Origin: Phytophthora colocasiae | Lineage: Eukaryota; Oomycota; Peronosporomycetes; Peronosporales; Peronosporaceae | Assembly (NCBI GenBank): GCA_018806915.1 | Contig: JAGKQI010000093.1 | Location: 1,240,001-1,304,000, forward strand | Direction: 5' to 3' | DNA length: 64,000 nt | Shown: positions 10,623 through 19,660 of the stretch, piece after piece | Layout of the letters: every line of letters begins with the position of its first letter | How positions within the stretch are numbered: the stretch's first letter is position 1 | The notes under the pieces: model-generated | Seen by the model: only the letters and a program-made list of their open reading frames with translations | What the model was told of the DNA's origin: nothing | The model's database searches: none | Program-made: the position numbers and the translations under genes

Positions 10623-12017
10623 ATGCGATATAAGAGCGGCTTTCTGCTGGGCATTTTGGCCTTCCTCGCGGGGATCGCCTTAGCTTCTCCGTTTGTGCAC
10701 ACTATACCGTACACTACCACCACGAACAATAGCACCAGGAGCAGATCGTTGAGATCCTTCACGTCGATAACAAGTGATGCCGACACCGACACTGAAGATA
10801 GAGTGGGCATAACCAGCATATCGTCGAAAGTGGAGGAGCTGATGAAAAAAATCTTCAAAACAACGCCTTCGACCGAGAATGCGGTCATTCAAGCGTTGCT
10901 GAACTCCAAAGTGCACCCAAAAGAGTTCTTCGGGACAATATTGCATGGCGCTGGTGTCGCAAAACTTGACGACAACCCGGAACTTGCTCAGTGGTTTCGA
11001 CTCGTGGCAGCTTACAGGAAGAAGAACGGTGTCCAAGCACTTCCTGACTTGGAGATTTATTTAATGTTGCTGCGCCAGCATCAACCCGACGACGTGGCTT
11101 CTCTTCTCCAATCCCTCAAGAAGACTCCAGGCTTGAAGAAACTTGGTGCTAGCATGGAGAATTCTTTTCCTGAGTCCTGGATTAGTAAAAATCTGAAACG
11201 CGAGACAGACCCTGCAGCACTTTTCAAAACACTGCAACTCAAAGAAGCTGGTACGAAATTGGATGAAACTCCTGTATTCTACCAGTGGCTCAAGTACGTC
11301 GACAGCTACCGGACGATGAAGGGTGACCACTGGTTCGGCAACTGGCAGATGCTAGTTTTGTTCAGGAAAACAATGCCTGAAGAAAATGTTGTGACGCTCC
11401 TTCACTCACTTCGCCAGTATCCACGTATGACGAAAAATGCCGACACGATGCAGTGGTTTTTGTTTGAACAATCAACATCTAGCCACCAGTTGATGCTCAA
11501 CGTGTGGCTAAAAGGTAAAGAAAAACCCGAAGAAGTGTTCAACATTCTACATCTGTCAAAAAGGAGAATGGATGGCACTGGTGATAACGCAATGGTAATT
11601 CAGTGGTTACGATACACGGAGTTGTTCAGGGTTCAAAAGCCATACCATGCGTTCTCCGGTGTACAAACTGTTCGTTTCTTGCAGAAGGAACGCCCGGATC
11701 AGTCGGATTGGCAATTCGCCACTCTCTTCCAAGCGCTCAAGAAGACTCCTGACATGAAAAATCAAGCGGAGACCATGCAAACGTACCTCTTTCGATCATG
11801 GCTGGGCATACACTATGATCCGAAAGTTGTTGCAGATATGCATCCGGTGAATATTGTCCGGCTGGACAGTAAAGACCTTAGACGTTTAGCGTGGGAGGCT
11901 TTTACCCTGTACTTTGCACAGCACAAGGGAGGAGAAACCATGCTGAAGAAGGTGCAAGCCGCTTTTGCCAGTAATAACCCTCAAGGTGCACTTACAGCAA
12001 CGATCAAGTCCAATTGA
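10623..12017 (+). CDS. Secreted RXLR effector with tandem WY/LWY modules (464 aa)
   Basis: ATG at 10623. Residues 1-21 form a hydrophobic signal peptide. An RSLR motif is at 41-44, followed by an acidic stretch ending TEDR (57-60) in place of the usual dEER. This is the host-targeting N-terminus of Phytophthora RXLR effectors. Residues about 62-464 form roughly four helical modules with recurring W and Y/F (QWF...AAYR at 123-132, QWLKY..SY at 221-229, QWLRYTELF at 327-335, a last helix AWEAFTLYF at 423-431). This is the LWY tandem architecture known from effectors such as PSR2. It is the only full copy of a family of which three broken copies are in this window. The 3' end faces the DUF455 gene with only 19 nt between stop codons. 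The molecular target is unknown. Confidence 0.92.
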   Translation: MRYKSGFLLGILAFLAGIALASPFVHTIPYTTTTNNSTRSRSLRSFTSITSDADTDTEDRVGITSISSKVEELMKKIFKTTPSTENAVIQALLNSKVHPKEFFGTILHGAGVAKLDDNPELAQWFRLVAAYRKKNGVQALPDLEIYLMLLRQHQPDDVASLLQSLKKTPGLKKLGASMENSFPESWISKNLKRETDPAALFKTLQLKEAGTKLDETPVFYQWLKYVDSYRTMKGDHWFGNWQMLVLFRKTMPEENVVTLLHSLRQYPRMTKNADTMQWFLFEQSTSSHQLMLNVWLKGKEKPEEVFNILHLSKRRMDGTGDNAMVIQWLRYTELFRVQKPYHAFSGVQTVRFLQKERPDQSDWQFATLFQALKKTPDMKNQAETMQTYLFRSWLGIHYDPKVVADMHPVNIVRLDSKDLRRLAWEAFTLYFAQHKGGETMLKKVQAAFASNNPQGALTATIKSN

Positions 12018-12036
12018 TTCAAAATACAGTACCCAT

Positions 12037-14283
12037 CTACTTGACACCGTTGTTTATACCATCGTTCTTCGCATGAATATACCTGGACATGTACTCAGTT
12101 GCGCGATAGTTCTCAGACCACAAAATCCGTCCCATCCAGTTCTTCTCCCGTAGTTCACGTTTCTCAACCATAGCACGCTCCAACCGCTCCATAAGACTAT
12201 CGCCATTACGTGAAGCATCGTATCGGGCCGAACACGCAGCTACCCCAGCTTGATGTGCAACATTCCATCTAGCTTCATCGTTGTACAGATGTAACATCTC
12301 GGACGCAAACGTATCCTGAGTATCCGCAATAGTTCCTCCCCACTGAAAACCATCCAAGATCATCCCTTCAGCGCCAATGGAAGTGCTCACACATGGCGTC
12401 CCAACGAACCAACTGTCAGCGATTTTGCCCTTGATGCCAGCTCCGAATCGTAGCGGTGCGATACTGAGACGATACTGGCTAAGTGTTTCGTGGGCATCTG
12501 GGGCGAACCCTTTCATGAAGAATCCTTGTTTCGGGTCGTTCAGTTTCACAAAGCGCTTGGTCTCACCATAGGAACCATAGATGTGGACTTCGGCATCTCC
12601 CCCCAGGTTGCGATACACCGGCATAATGAGCTTTTTGGTCCATTCCACTGCATCGACGTTCGGTGAATGCTTAAAACTACCGATGAACGCGATATGTTTC
12701 CGGTCATTGAAAGAATTTAACTTGGAAACATCGATCGCAGGGTAGAAGAAGTCACATCGATGGAGATTCATATCTGGCACCTGAAAGCGCGAGACGAGCA
12801 GATCGCGCTCGAAATCCGACACATAAAGCGTCAAATCTGAGCGATGGATAGACGCCAATTCACGGATAGCAATCTTTTCGACCGGGTCAATGTCAAGCTG
12901 CTCTCCATCCAGTGTCTCTTTAAAATCCAGACCTTGTTTCTTCACAGCAAACTCGCGAGTGCGTCGAAGAAAGTGCACGTCTTGAAGATCCAGCACTCGC
13001 AGCGCCTCTGGAGAGTACTTCTTCGCTTGCCAGCCATACATTTCCTCAGCAATGAATCGATCAAACACTACAAGCTGCGGCATCGTTTCTAACAACAATT
13101 TCTGGAAAACGTCCGTGTTCGCATCTGCCTGAATACAACGCACCCCTTGCTCCTCTTGTAACTTTGACGTGTGGTCATTCAGTCGACTTGGAGACACACA
13201 CAACACTTGATAACCCCGTTCTTGCAGCACTTGGATAATGTCCGCACTACGGACACCAGCAGCGGAACTCGTTCGCTCAGGCCACACAGATCCTGCCAGA
13301 ATCACCTTCTTCTTACTGGCAGCGAATGCCGCAACACTAGCACTCTGTTGATCCTCCTTCTTCTCGAACTTTACTGTAGAAGGGTGAGCAACATTGCTTT
13401 CCAGTGATTGATACCATTCCGTGCCCATGTTCGCCTCTTGCCGAGCTTCCACATCAAAAGGTCCTGGTAATCCATCGGGGAAAAATTGCAATACCAATTC
13501 TTGGAAATAAGCGATTTGATCGTGTTCCCGCTTTTGCACTTTAGCGAGATGTTGGAACCATTTCATACCACACCGAACGTGGTTTCTCTCCTCCCACACA
13601 ATCTGTTCGACTACCTTGGCCGATTCTTTATCCCCCATAGACTTCATCCGATGCACCAGTCGATCACCAGAGTCCAAACCTCTCGCTTCTTGAACCAAAG
13701 GGACGATTGCAATCCTCGCAGCCAAATCTGCTGCAGTATTGGCAGCATGTTCCAACAGAGCTCTTGTAGCTGGTAAAGCACCGTATTCCGACCCCAATTC
13801 TCTCAATCGATTGTCCACCATTTGAAAATGTCGAGCTTCGTCCCCTGCAACTGTCAAAAAGTCGTCATAAAAGTCTCTTGGCAATTGGAATTTGACTGGA
13901 TCGAATCGAACGAGAGTGTCCCAGTAATTGTCAATTGCTCCTAATTCAATGTGAGCCAAGGCATGCAGCATAATAACGGGGATACTGGCTTGAGTCTGCA
14001 GTTGTTTCATACTCGGCATTTGTTTGGGGGCAAGTAATTCCGGACGGGGCCCTCGAGCAGGTAGAGCGGGGGCTTCGTCACTTCCCCATAGGCTTCCCGT
14101 ATAGACCGGTAAAGCTTCAGACGTCCATCGATTTTGACACTCAAAAGTAAGTGCAACCTTCTCATGTGGGTCAGAACAGTGCAAAATGCGGGAGCCATAG
14201 GCTAGTAACGAGTCGGGGGTAGTGCATGTCGACAGGGAAGCAACGTGGAGCCTACGAGTGGTAGCCACTCGTAACCGCAGCAT
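12037..14283 (-). CDS. DUF455 ferritin-like domain fused to GT-B glycosyltransferase (748 aa)
   Basis: Start chosen at ATG 14283. The frame extends 21 nt upstream only through a TTG codon. Residues 1-20 are Arg-rich with no acidic residue (MLRLRVATTRRLHVASLS), suggesting a mitochondrial presequence. Residues about 85-300 are a DUF455 four-helix domain with a complete diiron ligand set: E113, E149-x-x-H152, E199 and E232-x-x-H235. Residues about 326-735 are a GT-B fold glycosyltransferase of the GT4-like type, with an N-lobe from KVILAGSVWPE, then IAFIGSFKHSPNVDAV, VHIYGSYG and FGAGIKGKIADSWFVGTPCVSTSIGAEGM. Glycine-rich and acidic donor-binding positions are present. The frame is intact and looks functional. 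The substrates of both halves are unknown; DUF455 relatives are annotated as ferritin-like. Confidence 0.88.
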   Translation of the reverse strand: MLRLRVATTRRLHVASLSTCTTPDSLLAYGSRILHCSDPHEKVALTFECQNRWTSEALPVYTGSLWGSDEAPALPARGPRPELLAPKQMPSMKQLQTQASIPVIMLHALAHIELGAIDNYWDTLVRFDPVKFQLPRDFYDDFLTVAGDEARHFQMVDNRLRELGSEYGALPATRALLEHAANTAADLAARIAIVPLVQEARGLDSGDRLVHRMKSMGDKESAKVVEQIVWEERNHVRCGMKWFQHLAKVQKREHDQIAYFQELVLQFFPDGLPGPFDVEARQEANMGTEWYQSLESNVAHPSTVKFEKKEDQQSASVAAFAASKKKVILAGSVWPERTSSAAGVRSADIIQVLQERGYQVLCVSPSRLNDHTSKLQEEQGVRCIQADANTDVFQKLLLETMPQLVVFDRFIAEEMYGWQAKKYSPEALRVLDLQDVHFLRRTREFAVKKQGLDFKETLDGEQLDIDPVEKIAIRELASIHRSDLTLYVSDFERDLLVSRFQVPDMNLHRCDFFYPAIDVSKLNSFNDRKHIAFIGSFKHSPNVDAVEWTKKLIMPVYRNLGGDAEVHIYGSYGETKRFVKLNDPKQGFFMKGFAPDAHETLSQYRLSIAPLRFGAGIKGKIADSWFVGTPCVSTSIGAEGMILDGFQWGGTIADTQDTFASEMLHLYNDEARWNVAHQAGVAACSARYDASRNGDSLMERLERAMVEKRELREKNWMGRILWSENYRATEYMSRYIHAKNDGINNGVK

Positions 14284-14508
14284 TTTTTCGCTTTTTTGCC
14301 CCAATTCAAAAAGAAGTACTTTATACTTTTTTCAAACGAACGCACATTCACATTATAGTTGAGCCGGGGACTACCTTTCACTCTGAATTACGTTTATTCG
14401 GGGTGTAAAACGTGGATATTATCTAAATTGATTGAGACGGTATTTGACAAAAACATTCTTCTGGAAAAGTACTTTTGTTATGCAAACTTCTACCATCAGG
14501 AAGCACTA

Positions 14509-15409
14509 CAGTGCGCGCCAAATCGATAGGACCCCCCCTGAAAATGCCCATAACTCAGTCAGTTTTTATCATTTTAAGTTGCGGTTTTGACAGTAGATCC
14601 ATAACACGGTAAGAAAGGACCTACGGACGTTTGTTTTAGCGTTTTTGCACCCTAAAGTATGGCTCCCATACAACTGTTTTTTGCCAAACGACACAATTTA
14701 GGACCCCCATGCTTCAATACAAATCCCTATACTAAATAAAACCCGCTCAAAATGATATGACTGGGGATTTGTATGGGGACGTGTTCTAAACCTCTGTAGA
14801 GTGAAGGTGAGTGCATGTATCATGACTCTGAATTACACAGAACATTGATAATAGATAAGTGCATGTTTGGTAGAGATCATATATGCTTTAGAGAGTTCTT
14901 ATGCAAGGAATCGACATTATTATTTTGTCTCTAACATTTGAACGCATTTTGACTATGATTTGCTAAAAAACAGCCACTAAATGACTGACTGTTAAAGTAC
15001 CAGCAATTACTTTGTAACTCTCTGCCAATGGTTATGGCCTTCTCTACCAAACATGCACTTATCTATTATCAATGTTCTGTGTAATTCAGAGTCATGATAC
15101 ATGCACTCATCTTCACTCTACAGAGGTTTAGAACATGTCCCCATACAAATCCCCAGTCATATCATTTTGAGCGGGTTTTATTTAGTATAGAGATTTGTAT
15201 TGAAGCATGGGGGTCCTAAATTGTGTCGTTTGGCAAAAAACAGTTTTTTGTATGGGAGCCATACTTTAGGGTGCAAAAACGCTTAAACAAACGTCCGTAG
15301 GTCATTTCTTACCGTATGGATCTACTGTCAAAACCGCATCTTAAAATGATAAAAACTGACTGAGTTATGGGCATTTTCAGGGGGGGTCCTATCGATTTGG
15401 CGCGCACTG
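14509..15409. mobile_element. Foldback MITE, Tc1/mariner type, 368-bp inverted repeats
   Basis: Ends are CAGTGCGCGCCAAATCGATA and its complement, flanked by TA on both sides (14507-14508, 15410-15411), as in Tc1/mariner insertions. The left arm (14509-14876) and right arm (15041-15409) are near-perfect inverted copies around a 164-bp centre with no ORF. It is non-autonomous. It lies about 200 bp upstream of the broken effector gene starting at 15617. Confidence 0.88.
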
Positions 15410-15616
15410 TAGCTGACTGGCAGACGTGATGCGACTAACTCAACGACGAGAAACCAATTCGAGGAAAACATCAATAGCAACGACCCCATGCTACACTATT
15501 AGCACGGCAACTTCGGACAGGAAGCAACAACAAAAACCGAGAAGTACTTTTGAATGCTTGAAGGCCTCCTTAGTCACTCAGTTTGTAATCCTCCGCCAAG
15601 CAACCAAGTTAGAGTC

Positions 15617-16957
15617 ATGCGATACAAGATTCTACTGTACTATATTGTCGTCATCCTCGCGGAGATCACTATTGTGGCATCGGTCCGAGATATTAACGGA
15701 TTTTACCAAATAACGCACCGTGTATTACTGCATTATAAAACCATCAGAACTACTCAGGGAATACAAAATGGATACGGTGCACTACACTCCCCACTACACA
15801 GAAAGATCGTATCGATGCATGAGCCCGTCCACCCAGTTGCTTGACCCGAGGAATTGAGTGTGCCAATTTACGCTAGAGCAAGGTGCTTGCTTATCTCGGC
15901 AATTAAGTGAGAAGTCCCAACCGCGCCACTACGTACTTTCAGAACGAGCACGACTGGAAGATTTCTGGTGCTCATGTACGCTACTGGTGGAAGCAGAAAG
16001 AGTCGATCAAGAGCGCTCCTGTCAGCAACCTACGCTTAAAAGGGGCTGGCACAAAGCCTCGCCTCGCCGAGATGGAGGACATGACCTTCGATCGTGTGCT
16101 GTTTCTCCGCTCGGAGAAGAAGAATGTTTCACATCACGACCTCTTTTTCTCAGCCATGGACTTGGTTACACGGGAGCGAGGCATGGTGGTCTGGAGTGGA
16201 GGAAACAAGGGAAGATGCGGTGTGGGGGGCGATGCTTACTGGGCACGGTGGATTGAGTAATGGTGGCGCCTACTTCGTTTTGCTGCGTGACGTGCATGAA
16301 AAATCGACGCGAGGCCTGCAAGTAACAACACTTACGGTATATTATTTGAAGTAGGATTCGCTTGCTCTAAAATGCAATCAGATTTGGCGGGTTGTATTCT
16401 ATTGGAAGCAGGAACACAAATCGGTAACAATAATGTGCGTACAGCGACGGCAGATTATTTGAGACGAGACCCAATTCGATGAAAACGGGTGATGTTGGCA
16501 AGTTTGGGTGGTATCTCATCGAAAGTGGAGAAATTGGTGAACAAACTCTTCAAAGGAACTTTTTCTACCGATAAAGCGGTCATTCAAATCCAATGTACAC
16601 CCTACAGAACTGCTAACCTTGGTATCGCCAAACTCGACGACAATCCAGAGCTTCTGCAGTGGTTTCGACTCGCTACAACTTACTGAAAGAAAGACGGAGA
16701 CCAGGCACATCCTGACTTGGAGATTTACTTCTTGTTACTACGTCAGAATCAAGCCAGAGATGTGCATCCAGAAGCTCAAGAACACTGCGGGCTTGAAGAA
16801 ATTTGGTACTAGTATGGAGAATTCGCTTTCTGGGTCGTGGATCAACAAAAATCTGTAGCTCGAGACTAACCCAGAGGCTCTTTTCAACACGTTACGACTG
16901 AAAGATGCTGGTGTGAAACTACTCCCCCTTATTCCACCAGTGGCTCTAATACGTCGT
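15617..16957 (+). pseudogene. Broken RXLR/LWY effector gene, piece 1 of 3
   Basis: ATG at 15617 opens a degenerate signal peptide (MRYKILLYYIVVILAEITI) closely like that of the gene at 10623. Homology resumes at about 16500 (GGISSKVEKLVNKLFKGTFSTDKAVIQ) and includes QWFRLATTY, followed by an in-frame stop and frameshifts. The roughly 650-700 extra bases between these parts hold a transposase fragment. The piece ends at GTCGT (16953-16957), the target duplication of Gypsy B. It continues at 43603 and 53698. Several frameshifts show the gene was dead or dying apart from the large insertions. Confidence 0.85.
15907..16260 (+). pseudogene. pogo/Tigger-like transposase N-terminal fragment
   Basis: Encodes a helix-turn-helix-like stretch (AHVRYWWKQKESIKSA, VSNLRLKGAGTKPRLAEMED) typical of the N-terminal DNA-binding region of pogo/CENP-B type transposases, then degenerates. 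No catalytic DDE domain or convincing terminal repeats were found. It lies inside the effector pseudogene between its signal peptide and WY part. The family call rests on motif style only. Confidence 0.45.
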
Positions 16958-17169
16958 TATTCGTTCGTCGCCTTCGTAGTAAATGTAGAAGTGAGTTCAT
17001 TCATCGTTAGCTAGAGCTAACTACAATATGCATTGTCTTCACGATCAGTCGTCCGTTGCATCACCGCTACGTTCGAGGATTCAAAACGACTTGATGAGAA
17101 GTCTCTGAGTACAGCGGTTGCTGGGCAGAATCCCAACAACGTGCTGTACTTGTAGCAACCGCTACAACA
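16958..17169 (-). repeat. 3' LTR of element B (212 bp)
   Basis: On the minus strand it begins TGTTGTAGCGG. The other end reads TATTCG on the plus strand where the 5' LTR has TGTTCG. It also preserves the unoccupied version of the site where D inserted in the 5' LTR (ACAATATGCATTGTC, about 17029). Confidence 0.9.
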
Positions 17170-17180
17170 CTTCCCTCTCC
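17170..17180 (-). other. Polypurine tract of element B
   Basis: GGAGAGGGAAG on the minus strand directly precedes the 3' LTR, the position expected for the plus-strand primer. Confidence 0.75.
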
Positions 17181-17248
17181 ATGCTCGAGAAACTTCTCGT
17201 TTTGCACTGACCTACCGGTGAATCAGTACCGGGGAAGTTGAAAATGAT

Positions 17249-19330
17249 TTACGTGATATTGAGAGCCTTTCGTAGCTCTCGAACGGCTGACTGGTTGCCG
17301 TGTTCCTTCAGGAATGCCTTCACAGCAACAGGTACGTATTGCAGTAAGAGATAAGCTGGTTCCCATTGCACTTCGATCTCATGACGCTTTAGATCCGGAC
17401 AGTACCGAGCCTTTAGTAGTTTGTCCACCACATGTCCTTCGCTGTTATGAGCTACATGCAGTAACAATTCCGCTGACGTTCAATGAGGAATCTGCGTAAA
17501 ACTTAAGGCGACTAGCACGAGCCTCGCGGCGTTGACCTGTCACCAAGTTCTCGATCTCGAAAATCCAATTCGAGGTCGTCCCAGTCACCCGGGCTGGGCC
17601 GCACCACTTCACCTGCAACTTACTTCGTGTATGCTGCCAAACATCCGCGTAGAGAACGAAATCTCCAATATCGAATTGTGCCATCGAAACGCCTTTCTTT
17701 TTGTTGCGGGTTTGCCATCTTGAAGCTCGCACCGTTTTGTTCACTGTAGAAATTCGTTTGTGCATGGCTTCTAGTGCTTGTTTCAAACGCTCAACATGTT
17801 TTCGTTGACCCGTCTGAATTTTCTCTAGTGTGGTAGACTCTACCGGTCCTGGAATCGAAATGGTGTCTCTTGGACTCATCGCCGTGATTCCCGTCATCGC
17901 CGTGACCGGCGCAACTCCTCCTAACGATGGTGATGCCGTCTGATTCAACACTAACTGAACAACCTTCACGATACGTGGCCATTCCTGAAGCTGTAACCTC
18001 CATTCGGACAGAAGCGCTCGACAGCAACGTAATGTCCCGCATCACCACTTCAACCGTACCGTTTGCCCATGGGCATCGTGCCGTGGTGAAATGATGGTGC
18101 GCGCCTAAGGCATGCTGAAGAGCTTCAATGACCTTGTTCTTAAAGTGTGTACCCTGGTCGCTAACCCAGGAGCGACAGACACCAAAGGCAGCGAACCACT
18201 CCAGCAGACAATTGTACGTCGTCTCTGCATCCGCCGCCACACAGGAGAACAGCCACACAAACTTCGATGCATCGTCCTTAATCACCAGCAAATACGTCTC
18301 ACCTGTGAGACTTTTCCCCATGAACAAGTAATCCCAGTGGATTAATTCGTTCGGTTGTTCGGCGTGCATTGCTTCTCCCAATAGCCGCGGTTGTGGGGGT
18401 CCACCTTGCGTACTGGCACAATGGAGGCATCTCCCCACGAAAAACTCAATATCCTTCTCCATATCCGTCTAGACAAACTCTGCTCCAATCTTAGCAAGTG
18501 TAGTTGATACTCCGCGATGTCCAGAGATGCAAAAATGCCCCACTACACATACTCGCATCTGTAATTCCACAGCTTCATCGGGGATCCAGATTCTCCCTTC
18601 TGTATCTTTCCACAACTCACTGCCAATCGATCGAGCCATACCACTTGGTGGGTCGGAGGCGTCCTGAGCGGCAACAATCTCCATAGTTGTCGGCCAGACA
18701 AAAGTACCATCGAGTTGTGGCGACAGTGGCATATTCACTTGTCGTATAGCACACACTGTCTTAAAAGATGAGCCCCATCTCGACAGTAGGTCAGCCCACA
18801 CGTTTTCCTCGCCCGAGATGTCATGTATGTCGTACTTGTACGCCATCAACAGCATGGCCCAGCGATCCAGTTTGTCAGCTGTATACCTCGGCACAGCTTT
18901 CGAAACACTGTGAGGATCGAAAATGTACCGCAAGTTGCGGTGATCTGTATACAAAGCGAAACCATCGTGCCTGTGCAACAAGTAATCGGCCCGACGACAC
19001 GTCTCAACAATAGCGTACGCCTCCTTTTCCACAATTGCCCAGCGCTTTGCTGAGCCCGAGAAAGTTCCACTCAACATGAGTAATGGCTCGTGATCCTGCT
19101 CGCTGAGTGGTCTATCTGCAGTATTTGGTGAAATCTGGGTAATAACTGCACCCCAATGTTGGTCGCTAGCATCCGTATACACGGACAGACGCTTTGCCGG
19201 ATCTGGATGAGTTAGTTGTAGCGTATTCTCCAATGCTTCCTTACATTGCTCCAAACACTCCAGCTCTGCGTCTCCCCATGGCGAGCTGCACCTTCCTAAC
19301 TTGGTTCTTCTTTCGGCTTCCAGCCTGCTC
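17249..19330 (-). pseudogene. pol: Element B pol, 3' half: RNase H, integrase, chromodomain
   Basis: 18469-19330: RNase H (VYTDASDQHWGA, YTDHRNLRYIF, then ENVWADLLSRW). An in-frame TAG (18469-18471) separates it from the integrase core (HWDYLFMGKS, WVSDQGTHFKN, CPWANGTVE). A frameshift near 17960 leads to the integrase C-terminus (FDIGDFVLYADV, WCGPARV) in 17445-17969. 17249-17467 holds a chromodomain-like end (GHVVDKLLKARY...IEVQWEPAYLLL) with an internal deletion. The N-terminal part of RNase H is joined to RT across the MULE: removing the MULE and one duplication copy gives a continuous frame (KVYEQAGSRKKN). Confidence 0.88.
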
Positions 19331-19339
19331 GTACACCTT

Positions 19340-19471
19340 GGAACGGGCTTAAATTTGAGTACCTTCGGATGAATCGAGAGTGGGTTCACAAAAAGGATGA
19401 AACGAGAGTGAGAATGAATGTCGAAAGGTGAACCGGGAGTTGAAACTACAAACGGATTATATCTGAGGATG
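19340..19471. repeat. MULE terminal inverted repeat, left
   Basis: Begins GGAACGGGCTTAAATTTGAG. It is the inverted counterpart of 22593-22724, with about 11 mismatches, most of them in the outermost bases. Confidence 0.88.
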
Positions 19472-19660
19472 TTTTGTGTTGTGTTGGGTAATTGAGCTTA
19501 ACGTGCGTGAGAGAAGAACATTTGAAGATGGATAATGCTGTAGTGACTAGTGAAGACAAAGTTAACGTTGTTTTAGCGGTCAAAAAAAAATATATGCAGG
19601 TTCTAGTTCAACGCCCGCTTAACCTACTTCTAGCCTGCTTTCATTGCGTGGACTGGAACG

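Noticed and set aside
14284..14304. Longer start for the DUF455 gene
   Set aside because: The upstream codon is TTG. The ATG at 14283 begins a sensible targeting sequence.
14305..14508. Core promoter for the DUF455 gene
   Set aside because: No good start-site motif seen in the 200 nt upstream; left uncalled.
15426..15844. Overlapping open frames upstream of the broken effector as separate genes
   Set aside because: Only the part from 15617 matches the effector signal peptide; the rest has no support.
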